Assembly (NCBI GenBank): GCA_949592205.1
Contig: CATIUR010000003.1
Location: 80,504,501 to 80,568,500 of the forward strand
Direction of reading: 5' to 3'
DNA length: 64,000 nucleotides
DNA from: Helichrysum umbraculigerum
Taxonomy: Eukaryota; Streptophyta; Magnoliopsida; Asterales; Asteraceae
Shown: positions 1 to 12,006 of the stretch, piece by piece
Numbering within the stretch: the stretch's first letter is position 1
Layout of the letters: each line of letters starts with the position of its first letter
Translations under genes and position numbers: made by a program
Notes under the pieces: generated by a model
The model's database searches: none
Told to the model about the DNA's origin: nothing
What the model saw: the letters and a program-made list of their open reading frames with translations, nothing else

Positions 1-1260
1 ACGCTTAACACAGATTTGGGTAACGTCCCACTATGATTATATTTGACAAACAATACAAACGAAACTACTTGACTTTTGAGTCAACAAACTTACTCAAACT
101 TGGTTAAACTATCGTAAACATAAAACCTGTGAATTCACTCAACCACGTTGTTGACTTTTACTATGTTTTTCATGGAATTAGCTGCACAAGTAGGAATCGC
201 CTACCCATTTTGGAACATAGGCGACCCCGATGGAATATTGTTCTGCGATAATCATAAGCTCTGATACGTATGCATGCTTTGTTATTGTGGCACCCCCGCA
301 CTTAATCCAAATGCTTCCGCTAAACAAAACAGACGATTTTTGGGGTGCTACAGATCAGTTCATAATTTTTGCATGGTTTTTATAGTATTCACATTTTCTA
401 GCTAAATAGTACAAGTATATGGTCCATTAACTAGCAACTAACACTAAATATTATGAAATAAAAATTTGATAGAAATAGTATCCTTACAATGTTGAAGTGA
501 AATTTTTGAAGGTATGATGATGATTATGATGATCCGACGATGATGATGGAGATGATTATATTGTTAAGTTGTTGTTGGTAGTTGATGATAATGTTGCCTC
601 TGTTACTTCATCCGATAGATAGAAAATGAGAAACCAATAATTGTAGAAATTGATCTTGTGTGTGAGTTTGAACAAACTGAGTAATGGGGGAGTATAAAAT
701 AATAAAGTGGGTTTATTTGTCAAAGGAGGTGTATAGCTTCAACAGCAACATGTCCGTAGATATTTTTAGGTGGTTAAATTTTTGGTATTTAACCCGTTAA
801 TTTCGGGTACGAGTCCAATTATAACAATATAAAATATAATAATTTATATTTTTATTTTGTAGATGCTCTCCTGGTTCGTTATATAAAATTAGAACAATGA
901 AATTTTTATTATTTTAGACTGTTGTACCATTTGTACATTTTAAACGTTCTGCGTGCTCAATATGTGTTTAAAGCACAATATTATTTCGTTTTAAAAATTT
1001 TCCCATGTATTATTTTAGTTAAATAATACTTCGAAATGATTTTGGGAACATTTCTGAGATGTTCTTCGGACGCATTTTTCCCTAACTTTTAAGTATTTAA
1101 TGTGTAATTAAATAAATTACAAGTTTTGTAATACTTCTAGTATTATTATCTTGGGCTTGCTAGACTTGTTTCACATCAAAACTTTTGTTTAAAACTTTTG
1201 TCAGGAAATTAGCGTAAAATTCACGAGTTTACTATACTTAATTGTACTCAAATTTTGCAG
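1..1260. other. Unassigned AT-rich sequence, LTR-like, upstream of truncated Ath1 pol
   Basis: No coding sequence with family features is visible. Bases 286-352 form an imperfect inverted repeat with arms TGTGGCACCCC and GGGGTGCTACA (10 of 11 pair), the kind of hairpin that often opens or closes plant LTRs. The sequence switches abruptly to Athila protease coding at 1261, directly after ATTTTGCAG, which also reads as a 3' splice site. It could be part of another LTR element, or a deletion or recombination joint. The rest of the stretch shows nothing I can name. Confidence 0.4.
286..352. repeat. Imperfect inverted repeat, possible LTR edge
   Basis: The arms 286-296 and 342-352 are reverse complements except for one base and begin and end TGT/ACA. 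The interior holds GCTTCCGC (GCGGAAGC on the other strand), similar to the AGCGGAAAC shortly inside the LTR-like edge at 62098. The function is inferred from shape only. Confidence 0.4.
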
Positions 1261-4200
1261 GGTGTCACAATTCTCGACATGGTTGAAGATTCAAAGGTAC
1301 CTATAATTTTGGGGAGACCTTTTCTGGCTACTTCTAGGGCATTGATTGATGTTTTTGATAAAAAGATCGCTCTGAGGTTAGGAAATGATGAAGTAGTGTT
1401 TGATGTTAACAAGTCAATGCAATATCCGGCTGTAGTGGATGATACTTGTTATTTTGTGAGTGCTAGATAAATGTCTGATGATGAGGAATTCTTACAAAGT
1501 CTCATGGAAGATGAAGATCTTGATCCCATGATTCTTGAAGGATGGACTGGAAGTCTAGAAGCAATCAATGATATCGAAGAATTCGATAAGTTGCTTGAGG
1601 AAATGGAAATCGCGAGTGATGATGATTTAGAGAGTGATGAAGATCAGTTGTTAGAGAGCGAAGAGTCAGATTTGATTGATGGACTTTTAATTAACAAGGA
1701 GACCCGCGTCACCATGCATGGTATTCCTTGCTCAAGAGAAGAGGTGTTGGCAGTTAAATCTTCGTTTGAGGAACAACCTAAGTTAGAGTTGAAAGAATTG
1801 CCGACCCATTTGGAATATGCATACTTGCAAGGAGAGTCGGACCTGCTGGTGATCATTTCAACTCAGTTATCAACCAACGAAAAGGATAGTTTATTAAAGG
1901 TTTTAAAGGAGCATAAGCATGCTATAGCATGGACAATAAGCGATATCAAGGGAATAAGCCCCTCTTACTGCACTCACAAGATTCTTATGGAATCTGATTT
2001 TATTCCAGTTGTGCAACCCTTGAGAAGGTTGAACCCCAAGGTTACGGATGTGGTAAGGAAGGAGATAATCAAGTTGTTAGATTCTGGATTGATATACCCA
2101 ATCTCCGATAGTCCATGGGTGAGTCCCATTCATGTTGTGCCAAAGAAAGGAGGTATGACGGTGGTTGCTAATGAGAAGAATGAGTTAATACCCACAAGAA
2201 CAGTCACTGGATGGAGAGTCTGTATCGATTACCGGAAGCTGAATGATGCTACACCCAAGGATCACTTTCCTTTGCCGTTCATCGATCAAATGCTCGAACG
2301 ACTCGCTGGAAAAGAATATTACTGCTTTTTGGATGGTTTTTCCGGATACTTCCAAATTCCGATTGATGAAAATGATAAAGATAAGACCAAATTTACATGC
2401 CCGTTCAGAACTTTTGCTTATCGAAGAATGCCTTTCGGTTTATGCAATGCACCCGCCACATTTCAGCGATGCATGATGGCAATTTTCGATGACATGGTGG
2501 AAAATAGCATGGAGATATTCATGGATGACTTTTTCATTTTTGGTGATTCTTTTGATAAATGTTTATCGAATTTGAAGAAGATGTTGCAAATGTATGAGAG
2601 CTCGAATCTTGTTTTGAACAAGGAAAAGTGCCATTTTATGGTACGAGAAGGAATAGTATTGGGGCATAAGATTTCAAATGTTGGTATTGAAGTAGATCAA
2701 GCAAAAATCGAGGCCATAGCTTAGTTACCACCTCCAACGAATGTCAAAGGAATACGGAGCTTTTTGGGACATGCTGGATTTTACAGAAGATTCATCAAGG
2801 ATTTTTCGAAGATCGCACGCCCGATGAATAAGCTACTGGAGAAAGAAGCTAAGTTTGAGTTTACAAAGGAATGTCAAGATGCATTCAATCTTTTAAAGGA
2901 GAAGTTGGTATCTGCACCGATTATGATTAGTCCAAATTGGAATCTCCCATTTGAGTTGATGTGTGATGCCAGTGACTATGTTGTTGGAGCAGTTTTAGGT
3001 CAGCGGATTGATAAGAAGTTTCAACCAATTTATTATGCAAGCAAGACTTTAACGAACGCTCAGGAGAATTACACTACTACTGAAAAGGAATTGCTTGCTG
3101 TTGTCTTTGCGTTTGACAAATTCCGCTCTTACTTGGTTTTGTCAAATACGGTTGTTTTTACAGATCACTCCGCGTTGAGGTACCTGTTTAACAAGCAAGA
3201 TGCAAAGCCGAGGTTGTTGCGATGGATTTTGTTGTTGCAGGAATTTGACATCGAGATTCGAGATAAGAAGGGAGCGGAAAATCTGGCTGCTGATCATTTA
3301 TCAAGATTAGAAAATCCAGAGCTGGAGAATTTGGATGAATCAGAGATTCAAGATACATTCCCTGATGAAAATTTGATGAAGGCGATCTTGAATGAATTTC
3401 CATGGTTGGCAGATATTGCAAACTTTCTTGTTACAAAAACTCTTCCTTCTGGATTGGATTTCAACCAAAGAAAGAGATTTTTCTCATCTTTACGACATTA
3501 CTTCTGGGAAGACCCATATTTGTTCAGACAGTGCGCTGATGGGATTGTTCGAAGATGTGTAGCTGGAGAGGAGTGCGACATAATTTTAGAGCATAGTCAT
3601 GATGGTCCAGCTGGAGGACATCATGGTGCTAATTATACTGCAAGAAAGGTATTTGAAGCGAGGTTTTACTCGCCAACTGTTTATAAGGACGCGTTCAAGT
3701 ACGTGAAGGAATGTGATGCATGTCAACGTACCGGGAGAATTTCTAAGAGAGATGAGATGTTGCAAAGTCCAATAATGGTGAGCGAGATTTTTGACGTTTG
3801 GGGAATAGATTTGATGGGCCCGTTTACACCTAGCAATGGAAATAAGTACATTATTGTGGTTGTGGATTGTGTCTCTAAGTGGGCTGGAGCAAAGGCACTA
3901 CCCACGAACGATGCTAGGGTAGTGGTGAAATTCCTTAAACAGTTTTTTTCGCGCTTTGGAACTCCGAAAGCTTTAATTAGTGATCGGGGGACGCATTTCA
4001 CAAATATTCAATTGGAAAAAGTGTTGCGAAAGTATGGAGTCAACCATAAGTTTTCAACTGCTTATCTCCCGCAGACAAGTGGTTAAGTGGAAGTGACTAA
4101 TAGGGGATTGAAGCGTATTTTAGAACGTTCAGTTGAAGGAAATCCTAAGAATTGGTCATATAAGTTGGATGATGCATTGTGGGCGGCACAAACAGCTTTT

Positions 4201-4680
4201 AAGTCATCAATTGGGACAACACCTTATCGTCTCGTTTATGGAAAGACTTGTCACTTGCCGTTTGAGTTGGAGCATAAGGCATATCGGGCCTTAAAGCAAT
4301 GCAATTTTGATGATAATGCAGCTGGAAAAGAGAGAATGGCACAGTTAAATGAATTAGATGAGTTAAGAATGATTGCCTATGATAATTCACGACTATTCAA
4401 GGAGCGAACAAAGAAGTGGCATGATGCTCGTCTTAAGTCAAATCACACATTTGATAAAGGTGATAAGGTTCTCTTATATAGTTCTCGGCTGCATTTATTT
4501 CCAGGTAAGTTGAAGACACACTGGACAGGTCCTTTTGTGGTTGAGAAAGTTTATCCTTTTGGTGCTGTTGATTTACAAGGTCATTCAGGAAAAGTTTTCA
4601 AGGTTAATGGAAATCGTTTGAAAAGATACTACCGGGATGCAAGGGACTCCAAGCGTGATTTGGAGATGGATTTGAGTTAA
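1261..4680 (+). pseudogene. pol: Ath1 pol: protease tail, reverse transcriptase, RNase H, integrase
   Basis: One frame runs from 1261 to 4680, broken only by three in-frame stops: TAA 1468-1470, TAG 2722-2724 and TAA 4084-4086. There is no frameshift in about 1,140 codons. In order: the end of the aspartic protease (PIILGRPF), the Athila linker (LELKELPTHLEYAYL), RT with TGWRVCIDYRKLN and the catalytic FMDD box near 2518, RNase H (CDASD near 2965), the integrase zinc finger (H-H-C-C, CDACQR near 3715) and the integrase core (GIDLMGPF, then SDRGTHF). The last stop falls just before the third acidic residue of the core. The wording of the RT block is Athila rather than Tat or chromovirus. The product would copy and integrate the element; this copy cannot make it. 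Confidence 0.9.
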
Positions 4681-5373
4681 GTTGTGAAGTAAGATGTTGT
4701 GCTTACCGACATGATAAACAAAAGCGCTTTCGGGAGACAACCCGTTATTTTGTTACTTTGTTTTATTGTTTGTACTTTCAGGTTTGAACTTTGTGGGTGT
4801 GTTCTCTGGAAACCCTCACGAGACTACAACTCGTCCTCTTAGGATGCTGAGAGGTTGAAAGGCTTGTTGCATGCGCTAAATGCAACAGTCTTGCCTACGG
4901 AAGTGTGCTGTTGTATTTTATTTCAGAACAAATTCATTCAAGCATTCTTTTTCCACTCTTCTAAGTGGGGGATAGGGGAAAAGAAGTCTATTTGTCCTAA
5001 ATATTAAAGTGAAAATAATAGTAGATATCATTTAAAAATGGGCATTCTGTATTAGCTATTTTTCAGTCTAGATTTTTCTTTTAAAATTTTAATTTTTCTT
5101 AAGTAGCATTCTTGTAACAATATTGGGAAATTCAAAGGAATTAAATAATCTTAAATGTTAAATATTGGATATTCATTTTGTGATGTATTGATAGGCAATC
5201 TGTATGAAGGTAGTTGAGCCTTTAAGAAATTAATGAATGAAGTAGGTAATTGCCTAAGGAAATCTTTAGCAAGGTATAACTTTGGTTTTAATTCTTATAG
5301 GTTAGCTTGTCATAGTCCTCATTTTGAAAATCTTGTGATCCTCATTTGAGTATATACTGGGTGATGTCTCCTC

Positions 5374-5416
5374 TGTTGTACGTAAGTACAGACATGGTTT
5401 CCGTCAGTATATTTGC

Positions 5417-5452
<36 letters not shown>

Positions 5453-5504
5453 AGATATATTTACCAAAGCCAAGTTGTGTCGCTCTGTTGTACTGAGGTA
5501 CAGA
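5374..5504 (+). repeat. Module M paired palindromic boxes (Ath1 copy)
   Basis: The boxes TGTTGTACGTAAGTACAGA (5374-5392) and TGTTGTACTGAGGTACAGA (5486-5504) contain inverted GTAC halves and are each followed by CATGG or CCTG. The same pair stands in CopA (24707, 24878), CopB (52554, 52636, minus) and CopC (58999, 59184, minus). Confidence 0.75.
5417..5449. repeat. (AT)n microsatellite
   Basis: About 15 uninterrupted AT units lie between the two module M boxes of Ath1. Short ORFs read through it (Ile-Tyr runs) are artefacts. Confidence 0.95.
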
Positions 5505-5903
5505 CCTGTCACCAATGTCTTGTTTGAAAAATGATGGATTTATTTGGATTTCTTGATGAGGAAAGTTGTGGCTTGTTAATTGTATAAGAGTATTTTGCTA
5601 TTGAGATTCAAGGGTAAAAGCTTGCTAAAATAATAATGTTAAGCTCAGTAGTTGCTGTTATTCAGATTGTTTAAGTGGACAACAATATCGATAATCCCAA
5701 TGAATTATCTTTTATGTCTAATAATAACTGGTGAAGAATTTGATTTCCTAGTAGAGTTTCTTGATTGTTAGGTTTAAGGTAAAATTTGTTTTAGGAGTCA
5801 AATTTAGATTGTTAAATGTTAATTAGTATGTAAGTCCCTGATTGCTGATATTTTGCCTATTCATGATTTTAACCGATAGTCTACTTGAGGACAAGTAGGA
5901 TTT

Positions 5904-5913
5904 AAGTGGGGGA
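5904..5913 (+). other. Ath1 polypurine tract
   Basis: AAGTGGGGGA follows CTTGAGGACAAG and lies just 5' of the LTR start TGATGAACG. It is the plus-strand primer site for reverse transcription, in the usual Athila context. Confidence 0.7.
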
Positions 5914-5917
5914 TGTT

Positions 5918-7348
5918 TGATGAACGCCAAAATGTGCTATTTTATAGAACTAATTACCCCTATATTCAATGGATTTCTTATGCATTTTAGTTGAATTTGA
6001 TACTCATTTCGTTCATATTTGCATTTAGGAATTATTTGGATCTTGAATCTGAAAAGATGCAGAAAATGAGTTAATATTGAAGAAAAGAAGCTAAAAAGAT
6101 AAAAGTTGAAGATTGGAGGTCGATGGCTGAAAAGTTGCATTTTTCAATCCATACGGCGTATGGATTAAGTGAGCCGGGCCGCCCAGCTACGCGGGTCTGA
6201 TCCATGGGCCGAAAGGATCCATACGGCGTATGGAAATCCATACGGCGTATGGATCATGTCGATAGAATACCAAAATAGCTGTTTTCACTTCATTTTTAGG
6301 TCATCACCTCTAAACTTTGCTCCAGCCGTTTTTCACTTATTCTAGCACGATTTTCCAGAGCATTTGGAAGTGAAAAAATAAAAAGATTCAAGGACTTTCA
6401 TTCATTCAATCATTGTTTCGGTTTTTCGGTTCGAATCCATTACTTCTTTTCATTTGATTATGATTATGATGTTGGTTTCAATTCTGATGTTCTGTAATAA
6501 TATGAGTGGCTAAGTTTTCAATACAATTGTTTAGATGATAATACTCAGATAATGATTTGATTATTGAATTGCTAATTTATATTGGATTTTATGAATGTTT
6601 ATATGTTTATTTGAAGATCCATGTTTAATTATTGATTGTTAATGATAACCTAGCGTGATGATCTATTGATTTATGATTGAGTTCTCTATTGATTGGTCAT
6701 TATTGATGATTGTTGGTTTAACTTTATGATTATCCCTAAATAGATTGAGTTTGATAGGCTAGGATCAATTATGATTAATAATTGGTAATGAACATGATAA
6801 CTAGTAATAGTTATAAACTTTGTTGAGTCAAGTTGCAAGAGTAAATCATATAAACGGTGTAGGTTTAATCTATAACACAATTCGGTGGATAACGTTAAAT
6901 TGAACTGTTAGCGGGTTAAAAACAACTTTATATCTTTCTTAATTGTGTTTAATCAATTAATCTTGTAAGGATGATTGATACATTTGTTATGTCACAATAA
7001 AATTCATATATTAGCAGTTCAATAAAGTGATAATCGGATTCTGAGGAAAATAATCTAAACAATTGTGTTTCTTTTATTATTTGAATTAAATAATCTTTTG
7101 AATTAATTATTTTATTATTTCTAATTTTCTTATTAAGTTTTTATTTAATAAATCATTTCTCATAATTGTTTGCCAATTGTTCGATCGGAACTAAAACGCC
7201 ACCCATCTTTACTGTTTTAATTATTTGCAGCAATTTCCAATTTGTTTACTGAGATATACTATATTTTGACAAGGTATTCTTGCCTGAGTTGTGTGTAGTA
7301 AGTAAGGTATTTCCATTTATAATTTTTAACTCTGTTTACACAGCATCA
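5918..7348 (+). repeat. Ath1 3' LTR (about 1.4 kb)
   Basis: It begins TGATGAACGCC after the polypurine tract and ends CAGCATCA, giving a TGATG...CATCA terminal pair like the other Athila LTRs here (14286, 31043, 37164). Three copies of the palindrome CCATACGGCGTATGG lie at 6149-6163, 6219-6233 and 6238-6252 in the presumed U3. The rest is AT-rich with no ORF. The right edge rests on the CATCA end and on Ath2 gag coding starting immediately after it. Confidence 0.65.
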
Positions 7349-10300
7349 ACACCACTCGTTTCAATAATGATGTGTTAATTGTTACTAGAGGGGGAAAAGT
7401 AACCAAAGTTGATCCACCACCACCAGATAACACCCCCAAAAACACTTCTTTGCATATACCTACACCTAGTGAACATGTGTCAATTGACATCCCTATCCCA
7501 ACACCTGACCCATCACCAACCCAAACACCTGATAATGTACCTCGAACGAGAATACCCTATCCCGGTAGACTTAAAAAGGAAAAGCAATAAGCCCAATTCG
7601 GTAAATATCTGGAAATGTTTAAAATCCTAAACTTAAATGATAGATTATTAGATGCTTTAGTAGAAATTCCATCATGTGCCAAATTCTTTAAAGAACTCCT
7701 TTCAAACAAAGAAAAGCTTAGGTAAATAGTTAGTTTACCCTTTGATGTTGAATGTTCATTAATTATACAACGTGGTCTCCAACCTAAACTAGGCGATACT
7801 GGACGCTTTACAATACCCCGTTTTCTCAAGGATATCCAAATTAGTAACGCCTTAGCAGACCTAGGTGCTAGCGTTAATCTTATGCCTTATTCCCTTTATA
7901 AGAAATTAGGATTAGATAACCTATTACCTACTCGCATGACCATCCAATTAGCAGAAAGATCAGTAAAACTCCCTCGAGGCATTGCTGAAGACGTCATAGT
8001 CAAAGTCGATAAGTTCATTTTTCCAGTAGACTTCATTGTCATGGACATAGAGGAAGACACCCATATCCCACTCATCCTTGGCAGACCTTTCCTAAATACT
8101 GCCAAGGCCGTAATTGACGTTAACGAATAATCTTTAAAATTAAGAGTTGGAAAAGAAGAGGTCACCTTTAATGTCGAGCGATTAATGAAGCAACCTCTGG
8201 AAGAGGACCTTGGTTTGTGTGATACCATGCAGGACATTTTTGATGAACACCTCCACGAAGTGCTAGCATTATCTGGCATGGACACGATACCCAACACTGT
8301 AATCACCGTTCGGAAGCTGTATAATGAAGATCCTGGACTGCATTCCGCAATCACTTCGCCAACAACATCCGACGAACTACTGTTTCTGCTGTTTGAAAAG
8401 AAATTCCCTCGCACTAATGGCAAAACAATCTATGTTCCGCTGGGGTGCGGCACGCCGATACCTTGGTTAAAAAAAGATAAACCCGCACTCAACAAACCAA
8501 ATCCATTTCCTTCAATTAAAGAAATCCTAGATTCATTCAAGGAAATAAATGTTGAGCCACCACCGTTTGAGCCACAATTAACCGATCAGCCCGTACCACT
8601 ACCACTTCCAAATCCAGAAATCACCATAAACCAATCCTCAACCGCTCAATTTCAAGAATTCCAGTTCACCGACGACGGAGGAATCATTCTCTCCAGAAAT
8701 GATGAAGTTTCCTCATCATCAGTCAACAAATACGAACTGAAGACGAACGAATTTACAAATAAAACCGAGTGGGTTGAAATAGCATCAATCTCCACATCTG
8801 AACCTGAGATAGATGAAGCGCCATTTCAAGAAGAGTATGAGAAGCTAAATAGAGACGAGATAGCTAGAATGAAACCGTCTATTCAAGAACCACCCAAACT
8901 GGAACTAAAAGAATTACCACCTCACCATGAGTACGCTTACCTCCAAGGAACTTCCCAACTACCGGTGATAATCTCAAAGGAGTTAAAACCCGAAGAGAAA
9001 GCCCAGCTAATTGATGTTCTGAAATCGCACAAGAAGGCAATTGCATGGAAGATTTCTGACATACAAGGAATTAGTCCGAACTTTTGCACGCACAAGATCC
9101 TCATGGAGAATGATTTCAAACCATCTGTGCAAAGGCAGAGGAGGGTGAATCCTAAAATTCAGGACGTGGTAAAACAAGAGGTTATCAAACTCTTAGATGC
9201 TGGATTAATTTACCCAATATCCGACTCCCCTTGGGTCAGCCCTGTTCAAGTTGTTCCAAAGAAAGGAGGAATAACGGTCATTACGAACGAAGAAAATGAG
9301 CTTTTGCCAACTCGGACTGTTACCGGTTGGAGAGTTTGCATTGATTATTGGAAGTTAAACGAAGCAACTCGCAAGGTTCACTTTCCACTTCCGTTTATTG
9401 ACCAAATGCTCGAGAGGCTGTTAGGGAACAAATTCTACTGTTTCCTCGATGGGTTCTCTGGGTATTTCCAAATCCCGCTCGATCCGAAGGACCAAGAGAA
9501 GACAACATTCACATGCCCATACAGAACATTCACATACCGACAAATGCCGTTTGGATTATGCAACGCACCTGCAACATTCCAAAGATGCATGGTTGCAATT
9601 TTCCACGACATGATTGAACGATGCATGGAAGTCTTTATGGACGACTTCTCAGTCTTTGGAGACTCTTTCGCATCATGTCTATCAAATCTCGATAGGATGC
9701 TCGCCAAGTGTGAAGAATCGAATCTCGTATTAAACTGGGAGAAATGTCATTTTATGGTGAAAGAAGGAATAGTTTTAGGACATAGGATATCAAAGTCAGG
9801 AATCGAAGTAGTCAAAGCCAAAGTCGAAACCATTGCAAAACTCCCTCCACCAACCAACATCAAAGCCATTCAAAGTTTCTTAGGACACGCCGGATTCTAC
9901 CGTCGTTTTATCAAAGACTTCTCAAAGATCTCTCAACCTATCACACACCTTTTAGGGAAGGACATCAAATTTGCATTTGACGAGATTTGTATGAAGGCCT
10001 TCAACTACCTAAAGAAAGAGCTAACAAACGCACCAATCATGTTCGCTCCGGATTGGAGTTTACCTTTGGAGATCATGTGCGATGCTAGTGATTTCGCAGT
10101 AGGAGCAGTTCTAGAACAAAGGAAGGATCACTTTCGACCAATCTACTACGCCAACAAAACACTAACTGACGCTCAAGAAAACTACACAACTACAGAAAAG
10201 GAGTTGTTAGCCGTAGTGTTTGCCTTCGACAAATTCCGATCCTACCTAATACTGTCCAAAACGATAGTGTATACGGATCACTCGGCTCTAAAATACCTCT

Positions 10301-11811
10301 TCAAGAAGCAAGACGCAAAACCTAGACTTCTACGATAGATTTTACTCCTGCAAGAATTCGACATCGAGATAAAAGATAAGAGGGGAACGGAAAATGTCGC
10401 CGCAGATCATTTGTGTCGACTAGAAAATCCGTCGATGGAACAACTTGCAGAAAGAGATATTAGGGATCGATTTCCAGAAGAACAGTTAATGAGTTTAGGA
10501 GAACAACTGCAAGGTTCGCAATTCATCAACGACCCTTGGTTTGCAGACATTGGCAACTTTCTAGTTGGAGGGATCACAAGAAAAGGAATGCTATCATCAC
10601 GTAGACATAAATTCTTCCGTGAAACCAAGCATTACTTTTGGGATGACCCATATTTGTTCAAGGTCTGTCCCGATCAAATTATAAGACGATGTGTTGATGG
10701 GAAAGAAGCCGAACACATACTTCATCAGAGCCACGACGGACCAACCGGAGGATATCACGCAGCCAATTTGACAGCAAAGAAAGTTTACGACTCAGGATTT
10801 TATTGGCCCACTATTTTCAGAGACGCACAAGACTTGGTGAAGCGCTGCGATATTTGCCAAAGGTTTTGAAATATCACAACGCGTAACGAAATGCCGTTGA
10901 CGAATATCCAAGCATGTGAAATATTTGATATTTGGGGATTAGATTTCATGGGCCCATTTCCAAAATCTTTCGGAAAAGAATACATTCTAGTAGCTGTCGA
11001 CTACGTATCCAGATGGGCCGAAGCTCAAGCCTTTCCAACAAATGACTCGAGAGTCGTAACCAAGTTCTTAAAGCAGCTATTTTGTCGGTTTTGAACTCCT
11101 CGAGCGATCATTAACAATTGAGGCACGCACTTTTGCAATACTCAGTTTATGAAACTATTGCAACAATATGGTGTCACCCATAAGACTTCTACGGCCTACC
11201 ACCGGCAGACAAATGGGCAAGCAGAAAAAACAAATCGGGCGCTAAAAAGAATTCTGGAGTGAACAGTCGGTCAACACAAGGAGAAATGGGCAGATAAGCT
11301 AGACGATGCTTTATGGGCATTCCGGACAGCTTATAAAACGCCGTTGGGAACTACCCCCTATAGGCTCGTGTATGGGAAAGCATGCCATCTCCCAATTGAA
11401 CTCGAATACAAAGCTTACTGGGCGCTGAAGAACTGTAGCTTAGATCCTACAATAACGGGAACGCACCGGAAAATGCAACTGAATGAGCTAGGAGAATTAA
11501 GAGATCAATCGTATGAAAGCTCCTACAAATTCAAGGAAAGAACCAAGTTTCTCCACGATGCAAAACTGCGCCTCACACGCTTCAGTCCAGGTGATAAAGT
11601 TCTACTCTTTAACTCCCGATTTAAAAAGTTTTCTGGTAAATTCAAAACAAGATGGAGCGGTCCATTCACAATCTCTAAGGTATTTCCTTATGGTGCCGTC
11701 GAACTCGAGGCCCAAGACGGAAACTTCAAGGTAAACGGTCACCGTTTGAAACACAACGTACAAGACTTTCCTACATCCGAGGAAGTCTATGGTTACGAAT
11801 CACCCAAATAG
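7349..11811 (+). pseudogene. pol: Ath2 gag end plus pol (protease, RT, RNase H, integrase)
   Basis: A single frame stays in register over about 1,490 codons with eight in-frame stops (TAA 7588, 7723, 8128; TAG 10336; TGA 10867, 11092, 11119, 11260) and no frameshift. In order: gag tail with the VTRGGK motif (7383 on), a proline-rich linker, aspartic protease with ADLGAS (near 7855) and PLILGRPF, the Athila linker LELKELP, RT with FMDD near 9637, RNase H (CDASD near 10080), integrase zinc finger (CDICQR near 10847), integrase core (GLDFMGPF) and the C-terminal domain ending 11811. One conserved RT position reads Trp instead of Arg (DYWKLN). Several stops look like C-to-T decay (CAA to TAA, CGA to TGA). 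The 5' part of gag is missing at the Ath1 junction. Confidence 0.9.
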
Positions 11812-11847
11812 GATGAATGAAAGAGTCAAGGTACAAGACTCGATAAA

Positions 11848-11874
11848 CAGAGCGCTCTTGGGCGGCACCCCAAG
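11848..11874 (+). other. Athila post-pol conserved block (Ath2)
   Basis: AGAGCGCTCTTGGGCGGCACC lies just after the pol stop, the same place as the related block in Ath1 and AthN. Its function is unknown to me; a structured RNA or splicing role is possible. Confidence 0.5.
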
Positions 11875-11984
11875 CCTATCTTATGTTTTCAGCATTAATT
11901 TTCTTTTACTTTTGTGTGATTAATCTGATCCGTTTTTATGCAGCACCTCGCTATATGAAAGATAAATGCTTATGTTTAGACCAT

Positions 11985-12006
11985 TGACTTTTTTGTATTT
12001 TACAGG
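11985..12006 (+). promoter_or_regulatory. Probable 3' splice site before the env-position ORF
   Basis: A T-rich tract ending TATTTTACAG is followed one base later by ATG at 12007. Spliced subgenomic mRNAs for the env-position ORF are known for Athila relatives such as barley Bagy-2, so a spliced message is plausible here. Confidence 0.5.

Larger units (their letters stand above)
4681..5917 (+). other. Ath1 3' noncoding region holding conserved module M
   Basis: No ORF of substance. It opens with the block AGCGCTTTCGGGAGACAACC (from 4723), which follows pol in Athila elements; Ath2 (from 11850) and AthN (30112-30125, minus) have versions. From about 5110 to 5730 it matches in order a noncoding module found 3' of pol in the copia elements of this window: a GATGTATTG-TAGGCA block (5179-5195), two palindromic boxes (5374-5392, 5486-5504) and GTGGACAA-CAATA (near 5672). 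It ends with the Athila tail CTTGAGGACAAGTAGG and the polypurine tract. Confidence 0.65.
1261..7348 (+). mobile_element. Ath1: 5'-truncated Ty3/gypsy Athila-type LTR retrotransposon
   Basis: This is the 3' part of an Athila-lineage element: protease tail, RT, RNase H and integrase (1261-4680), a long 3' region, a polypurine tract at 5904-5913 and a 3' LTR to 7348. The 5' LTR, gag and most of PR are absent from the window. The sequence after 7348 continues in the gag frame of Ath2, so Ath1 probably inserted into Ath2 gag. ACACC (7349-7353) would be the target duplication, but its partner is not in the window. Confidence 0.75.
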
